From contig ONLK01000002.1 of NCBI GenBank assembly GCA_900318615.1, forward strand, positions 30,816-94,815: 64,000 nt of DNA, written 5' to 3'. This document shows, one piece after another, positions 35,009-45,300 of this stretch. Within the stretch, counting starts at the first letter, position 1, and every line of letters begins with the position of its first letter. The notes under the pieces were generated by a model, which saw only the letters and a list, made by a program, of their open reading frames with translations, had not been told where the DNA came from and made no database searches. Both the position numbers and the translations under genes were made by a program. Source of the DNA: an uncultured Eubacteriales bacterium. Its GTDB lineage: Bacteria; Bacillota; Clostridia; Lachnospirales; Lachnospiraceae.

Positions 35009-36154
35009 TTATGCATTTTCGTTTTCCTTCATCTGCTCTGTCCTGGATTTTTTGTAAGCGCTGTAATCTCCCTTTTCAATATGATTCCGGATTTCTTCCA
35101 TCAGATGATTATAGAAATAAAGATTATGCAGCACGCACAGGCGCATGCCCAGCATTTCCCTGGCCTTCATCAGATGATGAATATAGGCGCGGCTGTAGCT
35201 GCGGCAGGCCGGGCACTGACAGCCTTCTTCAATCGGTCTCTCGTCCAGGCTGTATTTTGCGTTGAACATGTTCAGATGGCCATGGCTGGTGTATACATGA
35301 CCGTGGCGGCCATTACGGCTTGGATAAACGCAGTCAAAAAAGTCAACGCCGCGCTCTACCGCCTCCAGAATGTTGATGGGCGTCCCGACGCCCATCAGAT
35401 AAATGGGCTTGTCCTCCGGCAGGTACGGCGCCGTTTTTTCAATAATCTCATACATCTGCTCATGGGATTCGCCAACTGCAAGTCCCCCGATCGCATAGCC
35501 GTCCAGATCCAGTTCTGTGATCATCTTCGCGTGCTCAATGCGGATATCCGGATAGATGGCTCCCTGATTGATGCCGAACAGCATCTGATTTTTATTGATC
35601 GTGTCCTCCAGGCTGTTGAGCCGTGCCATCTGTGCCTTGCAGCGAACCAGCCAGCGGTACGTCCGGTCAACCGAAGGCTGTACATAGCTGCGCTCCGCCA
35701 GCGCCGGCGGACACTCGTCAAATGCCATGGCAATCGTCGATGCCAGATTCGACTGAATCTGCATGCTTTCCTCCGGCCCCATAAAAATCGGATGGCCGTC
35801 AATATGAGAGCGGAAACTCACGCCCCGTTCTGTGATTTTCCGGAGCGAAGCAAGTGAAAATACCTGAAACCCGCCCGAGTCTGTCAGAATGGGGCGGTCC
35901 CAGTTCATAAACCTGTGAAGACCTCCAAGCTTTTTTATGGTTTCGTCTCCCGTACGGACATGAAGATGGTATGTGTTGCTAAGTTCCACCTGCGTACCGA
36001 TGTTTCTTAAATCATCGGTAGAAACGCCTCCCTTGATCGCCGCCACCGTTCCAACATTCATAAAAACAGGTGTCTGAATATCTCCGTGTACGGTATGAAG
36101 CACGCCGCGGCGGGCACTGCCGTCTTTCTTTATTAATGTATAACTTTTGCTCAT
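35009..36154 (-). CDS. tgt: Queuine/preQ1 tRNA-guanine transglycosylase
   Basis: Exchanges the wobble guanine of GUN-anticodon tRNAs for the queuosine precursor. 381 residues. The catalytic Asp in TDSGGFQVFSL, the second Asp in DCVYPSRNGRHG, and the zinc set CQCPACRSY...HNL are intact. AGGGAG precedes ATG 36154. It is cotranscribed with yajC. Confidence 0.97.
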   Translation of the reverse strand: MSKSYTLIKKDGSARRGVLHTVHGDIQTPVFMNVGTVAAIKGGVSTDDLRNIGTQVELSNTYHLHVRTGDETIKKLGGLHRFMNWDRPILTDSGGFQVFSLASLRKITERGVSFRSHIDGHPIFMGPEESMQIQSNLASTIAMAFDECPPALAERSYVQPSVDRTYRWLVRCKAQMARLNSLEDTINKNQMLFGINQGAIYPDIRIEHAKMITELDLDGYAIGGLAVGESHEQMYEIIEKTAPYLPEDKPIYLMGVGTPINILEAVERGVDFFDCVYPSRNGRHGHVYTSHGHLNMFNAKYSLDERPIEEGCQCPACRSYSRAYIHHLMKAREMLGMRLCVLHNLYFYNHLMEEIRNHIEKGDYSAYKKSRTEQMKENENA

Positions 36155-36220
36155 TTTTCTCCCTCTGACCTGCCGGAAATGCAGCAGATATTCTGTTCCG
36201 CCTCACATGGTTTTGTAAAC

Positions 36221-36242
36221 TATATCATGCCGTCATGATATA
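36221..36242. promoter_or_regulatory. Operator-like palindrome in the tgt promoter region
   Basis: TATATCATG and CATGATATA form perfect nine-base arms around CCGT. The left arm overlaps a TATAGT -10-like box of tgt (36219-36224, minus strand), a typical repressor position. Confidence 0.5.
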
Positions 36243-36487
36243 CATTCACCGTTAACTGCATATTGTCCTTCTCTTTTTCACGTGGTACCATGAAGAAACC
36301 ATATAAGTATATATGGATGTACAGCAGATTGCAAGCTACAAGATATGCCCGACCGGATGATTGTCCTGCGAATACAGCCTATTGCATTCTTGCTTTTTTT
36401 CTGCTATTAATAAATATCCGGCCGTATGGTTCCGGTGTGACATTATTATAAGAAGATACAGGTTAATTCCTGCAGCAGTTTTATTTT

Positions 36488-36518
36488 AAGGAGGAAGCAG
36501 TTTTCAGCTGCCTTTTTT
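36488..36518 (+). promoter_or_regulatory. Ribosome site far from the start codon, with hairpin between
   Basis: AAGGAGG (36488-36494) is 24 bases from ATG 36519, and no other start codon lies between in that frame. GCAG-TTTTCAG-CTGC followed by six T lies in the gap and could fold to bring the site close, or act as a weak terminator. Confidence 0.5.
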
Positions 36519-39500
36519 ATGGATCAAAATCTTACTTTAAGCGAAAATATCTGTACACTCGGAATAGATATCGGTTCTACGACAGTTAAAATAGCTGTTC
36601 TTGACAAGGACCGGACACTCCTCTTTTCCGACTACAAACGGCATTTTGCCGACATTCAGGGGACCCTGGCGGATCTTCTCGGGGAAGCTGTCGATAAAAT
36701 CGGCGACCGGACGGTGCGTCCGGTCATCACCGGTTCCGGCGGTCTGACCCTGGCGAATCATCTCGGTGTTCCGTTTACTCAGGAAGTAGTTGCCGTTGCA
36801 TCCTCTCTGGAGTTCTACGCTCCTCAGACGGATGTCGCCATCGAGCTGGGCGGCGAGGATGCCAAAATCATCTATTTTGAGCAGGGCAATGTGGAAGAGC
36901 GTATGAACGGCATCTGCGCCGGAGGGACGGGATCGTTCATCGACCAGATGGCTTCCCTGCTGCAGACCGATGCGGCCGGGCTGAATGAGTATGCCAAAAA
37001 TTATCAGTCCGTCTATCCCATTGCCGCCCGCTGCGGCGTGTTTGCAAAGACGGATATCCAGCCGCTGATCAATGAGGGAGCACGCCGTGAGGATCTTGCC
37101 GTCTCCATTTTTCAGGCGGTTGTCAATCAGACCATCAGCGGACTTGCCTGCGGCAAACCGATCCGCGGCCACGTCGCTTTTCTTGGCGGCCCGCTCCACT
37201 TCCTGTCCGAGCTGAGAAAATGTTTTATCCGCACGCTGAAGCTGGATGACGAACACGCCATTGTCCCGGAAAACTCTCATCTGTTCGCGGCAATCGGATC
37301 CGCTCTCAACGCAAAGGACGGCGGGCGGACAGAAACCATGTCTTCCATGGCTTCCCGCCTGCGAAACGGCATCCGGATGGAATTTGAGGTTGCCCGCCTG
37401 GATCCGCTGTTCGCGAACAAACAGGAATATGACGAATTTATTGAGCGTCAGAACCAGTACAATGTCGTAACCCGTGATCTTTCCACTTATAAGGGAAACT
37501 GCTACCTGGGGATCGATGCCGGATCCACGACCACCAAGGCAGCCCTGGTGGCGGAGGATGGCTCTCTGCTTTATTCCTTCTACTCGAGCAACAATTCCAG
37601 CCCGCTGAAAACCTCCATCAAGGCGATCCAGGAAATTTACAGCCTGCTTCCGGAGGACGCAAAAATTGTTTACTCCTGCTCCACCGGTTACGGCGAGGCG
37701 CTGATCAAGGCCGGACTGATGCTGGATGAGGGCGAGGTGGAAACAGTTTCCCATTATTATGCAGCTTCCTTCTTTGATCCTGATGTCGACTGCATTCTCG
37801 ATATCGGCGGTCAGGATATGAAATGCATTAAAATAAAGAATCACTCTGTGGATTCCGTTCAGCTGAATGAAGCCTGCTCGTCCGGATGCGGCTCCTTCAT
37901 CGAAACTTTTGCGCGTTCCCTGAACCTTTCCGTTCAGGAATTTGCCAGAGCTTCCCTGTTTGCGGAGCACCCGATTGACCTTGGCACCCGCTGCACGGTA
38001 TTCATGAATTCAAAGGTAAAACAGGCGCAGAAGGAAGGCGCCAGCGTAGCCGATATCTCCGCCGGCCTTTCCTATTCCGTTATCAAAAATGCGCTGTACA
38101 AGGTGATCAAGGTTTCTGACGCTACCCAGCTCGGGAAACACATCGTGGTTCAGGGCGGTACCTTTTACAACGACGGCGTTCTGCGCGCCTTCGAAAAGAT
38201 TGCCAGCTGCGAAGCCATCCGGCCGGACATTGCCGGCATTATGGGTGCCTTCGGTGCCGGTCTGATTGCCCGTGAGCGCTACAGCGAAGCGATCCGCAAG
38301 ACAGGCGAAGCGCCAAAGACCACCATGCTCTCCATCGATCAGATCAACGAGCTGCAGTTTACCACGCATATGGCAAAATGCAGGGGATGCACCAATCAGT
38401 GCCGTCTGACGATCAACCGTTTCTCCGGCGGGCGCCAGTTTATCAGCGGCAACCGGTGCGAGCGCGGTATCGGCGGAGTTAAAAATAAATATCATGTGCC
38501 GAACATGTACGAGTTCAAGAACAATCTGCTGTTCAACCGTCCGAGTCTGACGGAGGAGGAGGCTTCCCGCGGCATCGTCGGTATTCCGCGTGTTCTGAAC
38601 ATGTACGAGAACTATCCGTTCTGGCACCGGTTCTTCACGGACCTGAAATACAAGGTTGTGCTCTCCCCGCAGAGTTCAAGGAAGATCTATGAGCTCGGCA
38701 TTGAATCTATCCCGAGCGAATCCGAATGCTATCCGGCCAAGCTGGCGCACGGCCATGTGGAATGGCTGATCCACCAGGGAATCCGTTTCATCTTTTACCC
38801 GAGCATTCCCTTCGAGCGAAAGGAAATCAAAAACGCCCAGAATCACTATAACTGCCCGATTGTGACCAGCTACCCGGAAAACATCAAAAATAACATGGAA
38901 GACCTCCGGACAGAGCACATAAATTTCGTTCATCCGTTCATTGCCTTCACGAGTCTTGAAACCGTAACGAAGATGCTGGTCCGCACTTTCCCGGATATTC
39001 CGAAGAGCGAGGTTGCCGCCGCGGCTGAGGATGCCTGGAAAGAGCTGGCTCACTACCGTCAGCAGGTTTATGAGGAAGGCCAGAAGACACTCCGGTATCT
39101 GAAAGAAACCGGCCGCCATGGGATTGTTCTTTGCGGACGCCCCTATCACGTTGATCCGGAAATTAACCATGGTATTCCGGACCTTATCACCAGCTACGGA
39201 GTCGCGGTTCTCTCGGAGGATTCTATTTCCAACCTTTCCGAGGTGGAACGCCCGCTGATCGTTCTTGACCAGTGGATGTACCACAGCCGTCTGTACGAGG
39301 CAGCTGCGTTCGTCCGTACACAGGACAACCTGGACATTATCCAGCTGAACTCCTTCGGCTGCGGTCTGGATGCGGTAACCACCGACCAGGTCAATGATAT
39401 CCTGTCCGGTTCCAATAAGATTTACACCTGCCTGAAGATCGATGAGGTCAACAACCTCGGCGCTGCCCGTATCCGTGTGCGCTCTCTGCTGGCAGCCATC

Positions 39501-40829
39501 CGTGTTCGTGAAATGCACGGGATCCGGGCAGACCTGCAGCCGGCAAATGTGGATCCTGTCCTCTTCACCAAAGAAATGAAGAAGGATTACACGATTCTGG
39601 TTCCGCAGATGTCACCTATTCATTTCGAGCTGATTGTCCCGGCTCTGAAAGCCTGCGGCTATAACATGGAAGTGGTGCAGTATGAAGACCGGCCGGCGAT
39701 CAACTCCGGACTTCAGTACGTCAATAACGACGCCTGCTTCCCGAGCCTGATTGTAGTAGGCCAGATGATGTCCGCCCTGCAAAGCGGCCGGTACGATCCG
39801 CACAGAACGGCTATCCTGATGACGCAGACCGGCGGCGGCTGCCGCGCTTCCAACTACATGGGATTCTTCCGCCGGGCGCTTCGAAAAGCGGGGCTCGAAT
39901 ACGTCCCGGTTATCTCCATGAGTGTCCAGGGCATTGAGTCAAACCCGGGCTTCAGCATCAGCTACAGCATGGTAAAACGCGGCCTGTTCGCTCTTGTGTT
40001 CGGCGATATTTTTGAGCGCGTGGTTTACCGCATGCGCCCGTACGAGCTGGTTCCGGGCTCCGCCAACCAGCTGCACGCGAAGCTGCGGGGAGAATGCCTT
40101 GACTTCCTCACCGGAAGCAAAGTATCCTACGGCGATTTCAAGAAGCTGTGCCGTAAAATCATTCAGGAATTTGATAACCTTCCGATCAGAGAAGAGCGCA
40201 AACCGCGTGTCGGAATTGTCGGTGAGATTCTGGTTAAATTCTGCCCGACGGCAAACAATCATCTGGTTGATCTTCTGGAACAGGAAGGTGCCGAGGCAGT
40301 GGTTCCGGACCTGATGGATTTCCTGCTTTACTCCTTCTACAACACGAACTTCAAGGCTGATCATTACGATACGAAGAAGACAACGGCAGCCCTGTGCAAC
40401 ATGGTGATCCGCTTTATGGAGGCTCTCCGGGGTACCGCCCGCAAGGAATTTGAGAAAAGCCGTCACTTCGATCCGCCGGTACATGTCCAGCATCTGGCAA
40501 AGCTGGCAACCAGCGTTGTATCCCTCGGCAACCAGACCGGGGAAGGCTGGTTCCTCACCGGTGAAATGCTGGAACTGATCGAAGATGGCACCAGCAACAT
40601 CGTCTGCACGCAGCCGTTCGGCTGTCTGCCGAACCATGTCGTGGGAAAGGGAGTTATCAAGGAAGTGCGCCGCCAGCATCCGGGAGCAAATATTGCCGCG
40701 ATCGATTTTGATCCGGGAGCCAGCGAAGTAAATCAGCTGAACAGAATCAAGCTGCTGCTCTCCACCGCCGCCAAAAATCTGGCGAAGGAAAAAGAAGCAG
40801 AGAGACCTTTTGACTCCAGCATCGGATGA
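36519..40829 (+). CDS. Giant 2-hydroxyacyl-CoA dehydratase activase-related ATPase
   Basis: A 1436-residue cytoplasmic protein. It has two BcrAD/BadFG/HgdC-type ASKHA ATPase domains (from about residues 14 and 327; LGIDIGSTTVK and LGIDAGSTTTK). The cluster-binding type motif ACSSGCGSF is near 451. Next come a Cys-rich stretch (CRGCTNQC...NRCERG, 620-655), a DUF2229 domain from about 688, and a dehydratase-like C-terminal half. HgdC-type activators use ATP to inject a single electron from a 4Fe-4S cluster. This fused form is common in clostridia, but its substrate is unknown; no dehydratase subunits lie nearby. It is a single-gene unit followed by a long hairpin. Confidence 0.88.
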   Translation: MDQNLTLSENICTLGIDIGSTTVKIAVLDKDRTLLFSDYKRHFADIQGTLADLLGEAVDKIGDRTVRPVITGSGGLTLANHLGVPFTQEVVAVASSLEFYAPQTDVAIELGGEDAKIIYFEQGNVEERMNGICAGGTGSFIDQMASLLQTDAAGLNEYAKNYQSVYPIAARCGVFAKTDIQPLINEGARREDLAVSIFQAVVNQTISGLACGKPIRGHVAFLGGPLHFLSELRKCFIRTLKLDDEHAIVPENSHLFAAIGSALNAKDGGRTETMSSMASRLRNGIRMEFEVARLDPLFANKQEYDEFIERQNQYNVVTRDLSTYKGNCYLGIDAGSTTTKAALVAEDGSLLYSFYSSNNSSPLKTSIKAIQEIYSLLPEDAKIVYSCSTGYGEALIKAGLMLDEGEVETVSHYYAASFFDPDVDCILDIGGQDMKCIKIKNHSVDSVQLNEACSSGCGSFIETFARSLNLSVQEFARASLFAEHPIDLGTRCTVFMNSKVKQAQKEGASVADISAGLSYSVIKNALYKVIKVSDATQLGKHIVVQGGTFYNDGVLRAFEKIASCEAIRPDIAGIMGAFGAGLIARERYSEAIRKTGEAPKTTMLSIDQINELQFTTHMAKCRGCTNQCRLTINRFSGGRQFISGNRCERGIGGVKNKYHVPNMYEFKNNLLFNRPSLTEEEASRGIVGIPRVLNMYENYPFWHRFFTDLKYKVVLSPQSSRKIYELGIESIPSESECYPAKLAHGHVEWLIHQGIRFIFYPSIPFERKEIKNAQNHYNCPIVTSYPENIKNNMEDLRTEHINFVHPFIAFTSLETVTKMLVRTFPDIPKSEVAAAAEDAWKELAHYRQQVYEEGQKTLRYLKETGRHGIVLCGRPYHVDPEINHGIPDLITSYGVAVLSEDSISNLSEVERPLIVLDQWMYHSRLYEAAAFVRTQDNLDIIQLNSFGCGLDAVTTDQVNDILSGSNKIYTCLKIDEVNNLGAARIRVRSLLAAIRVREMHGIRADLQPANVDPVLFTKEMKKDYTILVPQMSPIHFELIVPALKACGYNMEVVQYEDRPAINSGLQYVNNDACFPSLIVVGQMMSALQSGRYDPHRTAILMTQTGGGCRASNYMGFFRRALRKAGLEYVPVISMSVQGIESNPGFSISYSMVKRGLFALVFGDIFERVVYRMRPYELVPGSANQLHAKLRGECLDFLTGSKVSYGDFKKLCRKIIQEFDNLPIREERKPRVGIVGEILVKFCPTANNHLVDLLEQEGAEAVVPDLMDFLLYSFYNTNFKADHYDTKKTTAALCNMVIRFMEALRGTARKEFEKSRHFDPPVHVQHLAKLATSVVSLGNQTGEGWFLTGEMLELIEDGTSNIVCTQPFGCLPNHVVGKGVIKEVRRQHPGANIAAIDFDPGASEVNQLNRIKLLLSTAAKNLAKEKEAERPFDSSIG

Positions 40830-40844
40830 TAAACTGAAATAATT

Positions 40845-40879
40845 ATCGGGCAGGGCAGATGAACTCTGCCCTGCCCGAT
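40845..40879. repeat. 15-base perfect hairpin after the activase gene
   Basis: ATCGGGCAGGGCAGA (40845-40859) pairs with TCTGCCCTGCCCGAT (40865-40879) around five bases. No T tract follows, so it is a terminator-like or RNA-stabilising hairpin rather than a standard intrinsic terminator. Confidence 0.75.
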
Positions 40880-40937
40880 ACGGCGTCTGTACCGTCATCT
40901 CGTTCTCCGCACCCGATGATGAACAGCCGCCTTCCAA

Positions 40938-40965
40938 AAAAAGACAGCCATATGGCTGTCTTTTT
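40938..40965. terminator. Bidirectional terminator before efp
   Basis: AAAAAGACAGCCA pairs with TGGCTGTCTTTTT with almost no loop bases beyond the central TA; A and T runs on both sides allow termination of both convergent genes. Confidence 0.85.
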
Positions 40966-41012
40966 GCTGTGTTTCGTTTTTTGCGTCATGCAGTCCCGGT
41001 ATGCTGCAGCGA

Positions 41013-41570
41013 TTATACTCTGGAAAGATATTCTCCGGAACGGGTATCGATTTTGATCTTGTCGCCAAGGTTTACAAACAGCGGTACCATCACCTGTGCT
41101 CCGGTCTCTACGATTGCCGGCTTGGTTGCACCGGTCGCGGTATCTCCTCTGACACCCGGCTCTGTATCGGTAACTTCCAGTTCCACAAACAGAGGCGGTT
41201 CTACAGCGAAGGTATTTCCGTTGTGGGAAACGATCTTCACCATTTCGTTATCTTTTACAAACTTAAGTGAATCCCCGATTACATCCTTGCTCAGAGCTAC
41301 CTGATCATAGGTCTCCGTATTCATGAAGTAATACAGATCGCCATCGTTGTACAGATACTGCATGTCAACTCTATCGATACGGGCAGTCGGGAATTTTTCT
41401 GTGGGACGGAAGGATCTCTCGATCACGCCGCCACCGACAATATCTTTCAGTTTCGTTCTAACAAAGGCTGCACCTTTTCCCGGTTTTACATGCTGGAACT
41501 CAAGTACCTGATATACTTTACCGTCAATTTCGAGCGTAACACCGTTTCTAAAATCACCTGCAGAAATCAT
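41013..41570 (-). CDS. efp: Elongation factor P
   Basis: Rescues ribosomes stalled at polyproline. 185 residues, three beta domains. The loop [12 protein letters not shown] carries the lysine that some bacteria modify. GGAGG lies 11 bases before ATG 41570. No modification enzymes are nearby. Confidence 0.97.
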   Translation of the reverse strand: MISAGDFRNGVTLEIDGKVYQVLEFQHVKPGKGAAFVRTKLKDIVGGGVIERSFRPTEKFPTARIDRVDMQYLYNDGDLYYFMNTETYDQVALSKDVIGDSLKFVKDNEMVKIVSHNGNTFAVEPPLFVELEVTDTEPGVRGDTATGATKPAIVETGAQVMVPLFVNLGDKIKIDTRSGEYLSRV

Positions 41571-41734
41571 ACTTTAGCAATCCTCCTATAAAAATGAATC
41601 CCATAAAATCAATTTATTTTATCGCTTATATCTTATATTTTCAACCATTTTTTACACCGGCGGACCGGATCGATCTCCGTTTGTTATCCGTTCATTATCT
41701 GTTTTATATCCGGGACAACCGGATTATTTCGCCG

Positions 41735-42256
41735 CTATATCCGGGTGATCCGGATTATTTCGTCTGCCACTTCCGTCACGGACAAGCCATCCGTGCAAAT
41801 CCGCACGGTCGCTGCATCTTCATATTTTTCCTGCCGCTGTTCCATAAGCGTGCGGATCCTTTCTTCCAGGGATCCGCCCTGCAGCATGGGACGGCTGCTG
41901 CTTCCCCGAAGGCGCCGGCAAAGCTCCTCCTCCGATGCCTCAAGGAAAACCACCGGTCCCATCTGTCTCAGAAGTTTCCTGTTTTCTTCGCGAAGCGGCA
42001 GTCCGCCGCCGGCGGAAATGACCAGCGGTTCGGTTTCTTTCCGAAGTTTTTTCAGCTGTTCCGTTTCAAGGTCACGAAAATAAGGTTCTCCATATCGGGC
42101 GAATATCTCGTTAATGGAAATGCCCGCTCCGGCGGTGATTCTCTCATCCGTGTCCGTAAACTGCCGCCCGGTTTTCCCGGCAAGAACGCTGCCGACGCTT
42201 GTCTTCCCTGCTCCCATGAAACCGATCAGTGAAATCTGTACTGTCTGTATGCTCAT
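41735..42256 (-). CDS. aroK: Shikimate kinase
   Basis: Phosphorylates shikimate on the way to chorismate. 173 residues, with Walker A GFMGAGKTSVG, the shikimate-binding DTDERI and GEPYFRDLE, GGG at SAGGGLPL and the lid Arg in RPML. AGGAG precedes ATG 42256. It lies 48 bases after polC and is the last gene of ispG-polC-aroK. Confidence 0.95.
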   Translation of the reverse strand: MSIQTVQISLIGFMGAGKTSVGSVLAGKTGRQFTDTDERITAGAGISINEIFARYGEPYFRDLETEQLKKLRKETEPLVISAGGGLPLREENRKLLRQMGPVVFLEASEEELCRRLRGSSSRPMLQGGSLEERIRTLMEQRQEKYEDAATVRICTDGLSVTEVADEIIRITRI

Positions 42257-42304
42257 TCATGAACTCTCCTGTATGCTGATACTGCCGCAGTCCTCCGGCT
42301 CCAC

Positions 42305-45300
42305 TCATTCTCCGCCTCCGGTGAAGTCGAAGATACTCAGCTGATTGCTTTCCGGAAGGTCTTTCAGGATGTTCAGTTCAACGAGCTTGTCGGCAATGGT
42401 TTTGCTGACCTTTGTCCGCTCGCGGAAATCGTCCCGGGACAGGAACGGTCCGTCCTTGCAGGCTTCCACGATGGAAGCCGCCGCCTGGTCGCCCATGCCT
42501 CCGATCATGGATAATGCCGGCATGATCTTACCGTCCACAATCTGGCATTTGGCCGCCCGTGCCTTGAAAATATCGATCGGGCAGAATTCACAGCCCCGCT
42601 CGTACATTTCGCGGACCACGTACATGGCTCTCAGTTCATCCAGTTCCTTTTTCTGAAGACCTTCCTTGCCTTCTGCTGCCTTGCGCTTTTCGTAATCATC
42701 GATATGCCGCTGCAGCTTTTCTTCACCCAGACACATCATTTCATAATCAAATCCCGGAGAGCGGATGCTGAAGAACGCCGCATAGAAAGCCAGGGGCTGA
42801 TAAATCTTAAACCAGGCAATCCTCCAGGCCATCATAACGTAGGCGGCCGCATGTGCCTTCGGGAACATGTACTTTATCTTCTTGCACGACCAGATGTACC
42901 AGTCCGGCACACCGTGATCGGTCATTTCCTTCTCCTCCTCCATCTTCAGACCTTTGCCCTTGCGGACATGCTCCATGATCATAAAAGACTGTTCCTTATC
43001 AAGCCCTTTGGAAATGAGGTAAACCATGATATCATCGCGGCAGCAGATTGCTGTGGAAATCGTACACCTGCCCTCCTGAATCAGTGTCTGCGCGTTGCCC
43101 AGCCATACATCCGTACCGTGCGCCAGTCCGGCAATGCGGACCAGATCGGACAAATACTGCGGTTTCGTATCCATCAGCATCTGCATGGCGAATTCCGTAC
43201 CGAACTCCGGAACGCCCAGACATCCCAGCTGGGTCCCGCCGATCTGTTCCGGCGTGATGCCAAGCGCAGATGTATTCTGGAACAGACTCATCACCTTCCG
43301 GTCATCGAGCGGGACATCCGTCGCCTTCAGCCCGGTCAGATCCTCCAGCATATGAATCATGGTCGGATCATCATGCCCGAGAATATCCAGCTTCAGCAGG
43401 TTATGGTCAATGGAATGATAATCAAAATGCGTGGTGATCGTTGTGGATGTCATATCGTCCGCCGGATGCTGTACGGGTGTGAAGGAGTTTATTTCCTCCC
43501 CGTACGGCATAACGATAATTCCTCCCGGATGCTGTCCGGTGGTGCGCAGGACACCCGTACAGCCCTCGACAATCCGATTGATCTCGCAGATTCGCTTGTG
43601 ATCCCCCTTCTCCTCATAATAGTTCTTCACAAAACCGAAGGCGGTCTTGTCCGCCAGGGTGCCGGTGGTCCCGGCCCGGAACGTCTGTCCGTCTCCGAAG
43701 ATAACCGCCGTGTAGTGGTGCGCCTTCGACTGATACTCACCCGAAAAATTCAAATCAATATCCGGCTCTTTGTTGCCCTTGAACCCGAGGAAGGTTTCAA
43801 ACGGGATATCGAAACCGTCCTTGAGAAGCGGCGTTCCGCAGTTCGGGCAGTTCCGGTCCGGCATATCGCACCCGGCCATACCGTCAAACTTTCTGACTTC
43901 CGGAGAATCAAAGTCCACAAAATGGCACTTCGGGCAGCGGTAGTGCGGATGCAGCGGATTAACCTCCGTTATTCCGGACATGGTGGCAACAAAGGACGAA
44001 CCGACGGAGCCGCGGGATCCAACCAGATAGCCGTCCGCACGGCTCTTCCACACCAGCTTCTGTGCGATAATATACATAACCGCATAACCGTTCGAAATAA
44101 TGGAGGTCAGCTCACGTTTCAGCCTTTCCTCCACGACAGCGGGAAGCGGATCCCCGTACATCTCATGTGCCTTGTCATAACAGATTTTCGTCAGCAGCCC
44201 GTCGGAATTTTCGATGACCGGCGGACACTTGTCCGGCCGTACCGGTTCAATCCGTTCGCACATATCGGCAATTTTCCGGGTGTTGGAAATGACAACCTCA
44301 TGCGCTTTATCTTCCCCCAGATAGCTGAATTCCTCCAGCATTTCCCGGGTAGTATGCAGGAAAAGCGGCGGCTGTTCATCCGCATCGGAAAATTTTTCGC
44401 CTGCCTGGATAATTCTCCGGTACACCTCATCTTCCGGGTTCAGAAAATGAACATCACAGGTAGCGGCGACCAGCTTGCCCAACTGCTCGCCGAGCCTGAC
44501 AATCCGCCGGTTGTTGTCCCTCAGATCCTCGATGGTGAGCGGTTCTTCACGGTCATCCTTCGTGAGGAACAGGTTGTTGCCCACCGGCTGAATTTCCAGA
44601 TAATCGTAAAAAGAAGCAACCTCCATCAGGGCCTGATCGGAAAGTCCGCGCTCGATGGCCTGGTAAACCTCCCCCGCCTCACAGGCACTGCCAATCAGAA
44701 TGCCATTTCTGTGTTTGCTCAAAAGACTCTTGGGAATGCGCGGCCTCCGGTTAAAATATTTCACGTGTGACTCGGACACAAGCCGGTACAGATTCAGCCG
44801 TCCTTCATCATTCTTGGCCAGCAGTATTACATGGTAGGTCGGCAGCTTGCGAATCTGCTCTTCCGATGAACGGCCAAGTTCATTCATTGCGTCAAGATCA
44901 AAGATGTCCCGTTCCCGGAGCATGCTGACAAAGCGTTCAAAAATATGCGCCGTGCACTCGGCGTCATCGACAGCCCGGTGATGATGTCCCAGAGAAACGC
45001 CCAGTGCCTTCGCCACGGTATCCAGCTTGAAACGGTTCAGCTTCGGCAGCAGAACCCGCGCCAGACCCACCGTGTCCACGGCGGTAAAATCATGTTCTAT
45101 CCCCAGCCGTTCGCAATTTTCAATGATAAAGGAAACATCAAACGAGGCATTGTGGGCTACCAGCACGGCTCCCTCGCAGAACTTGAGGAACTTCGGCAGG
45201 ACCTCCCCGATCGGCGGAGCATCCATGACCATGCTGTCGTTGATGCTGGTCAGCTGCTCAATGCGGTATGGAATAGGAACCTTCGGATTGACAAACGTGC

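Larger units (their letters stand above)
36155..36518. other. Divergent intergenic region between tgt and the activase gene
   Basis: 364 bases without a gene. It holds a palindrome at 36221-36242 next to a possible tgt -10 (TATAGT on the minus strand), AT-rich sequence, and the AAGGAGG site of the activase gene. I see no tRNA, riboswitch or small ORF that I could defend. Confidence 0.6.

Noticed and set aside
36280..36300. T-box-like GTGGTACC sequence upstream of the activase gene
   Set aside because: Only GGTACC matches. The required GGGTGGTACCGCG context, specifier stem and terminator are absent.
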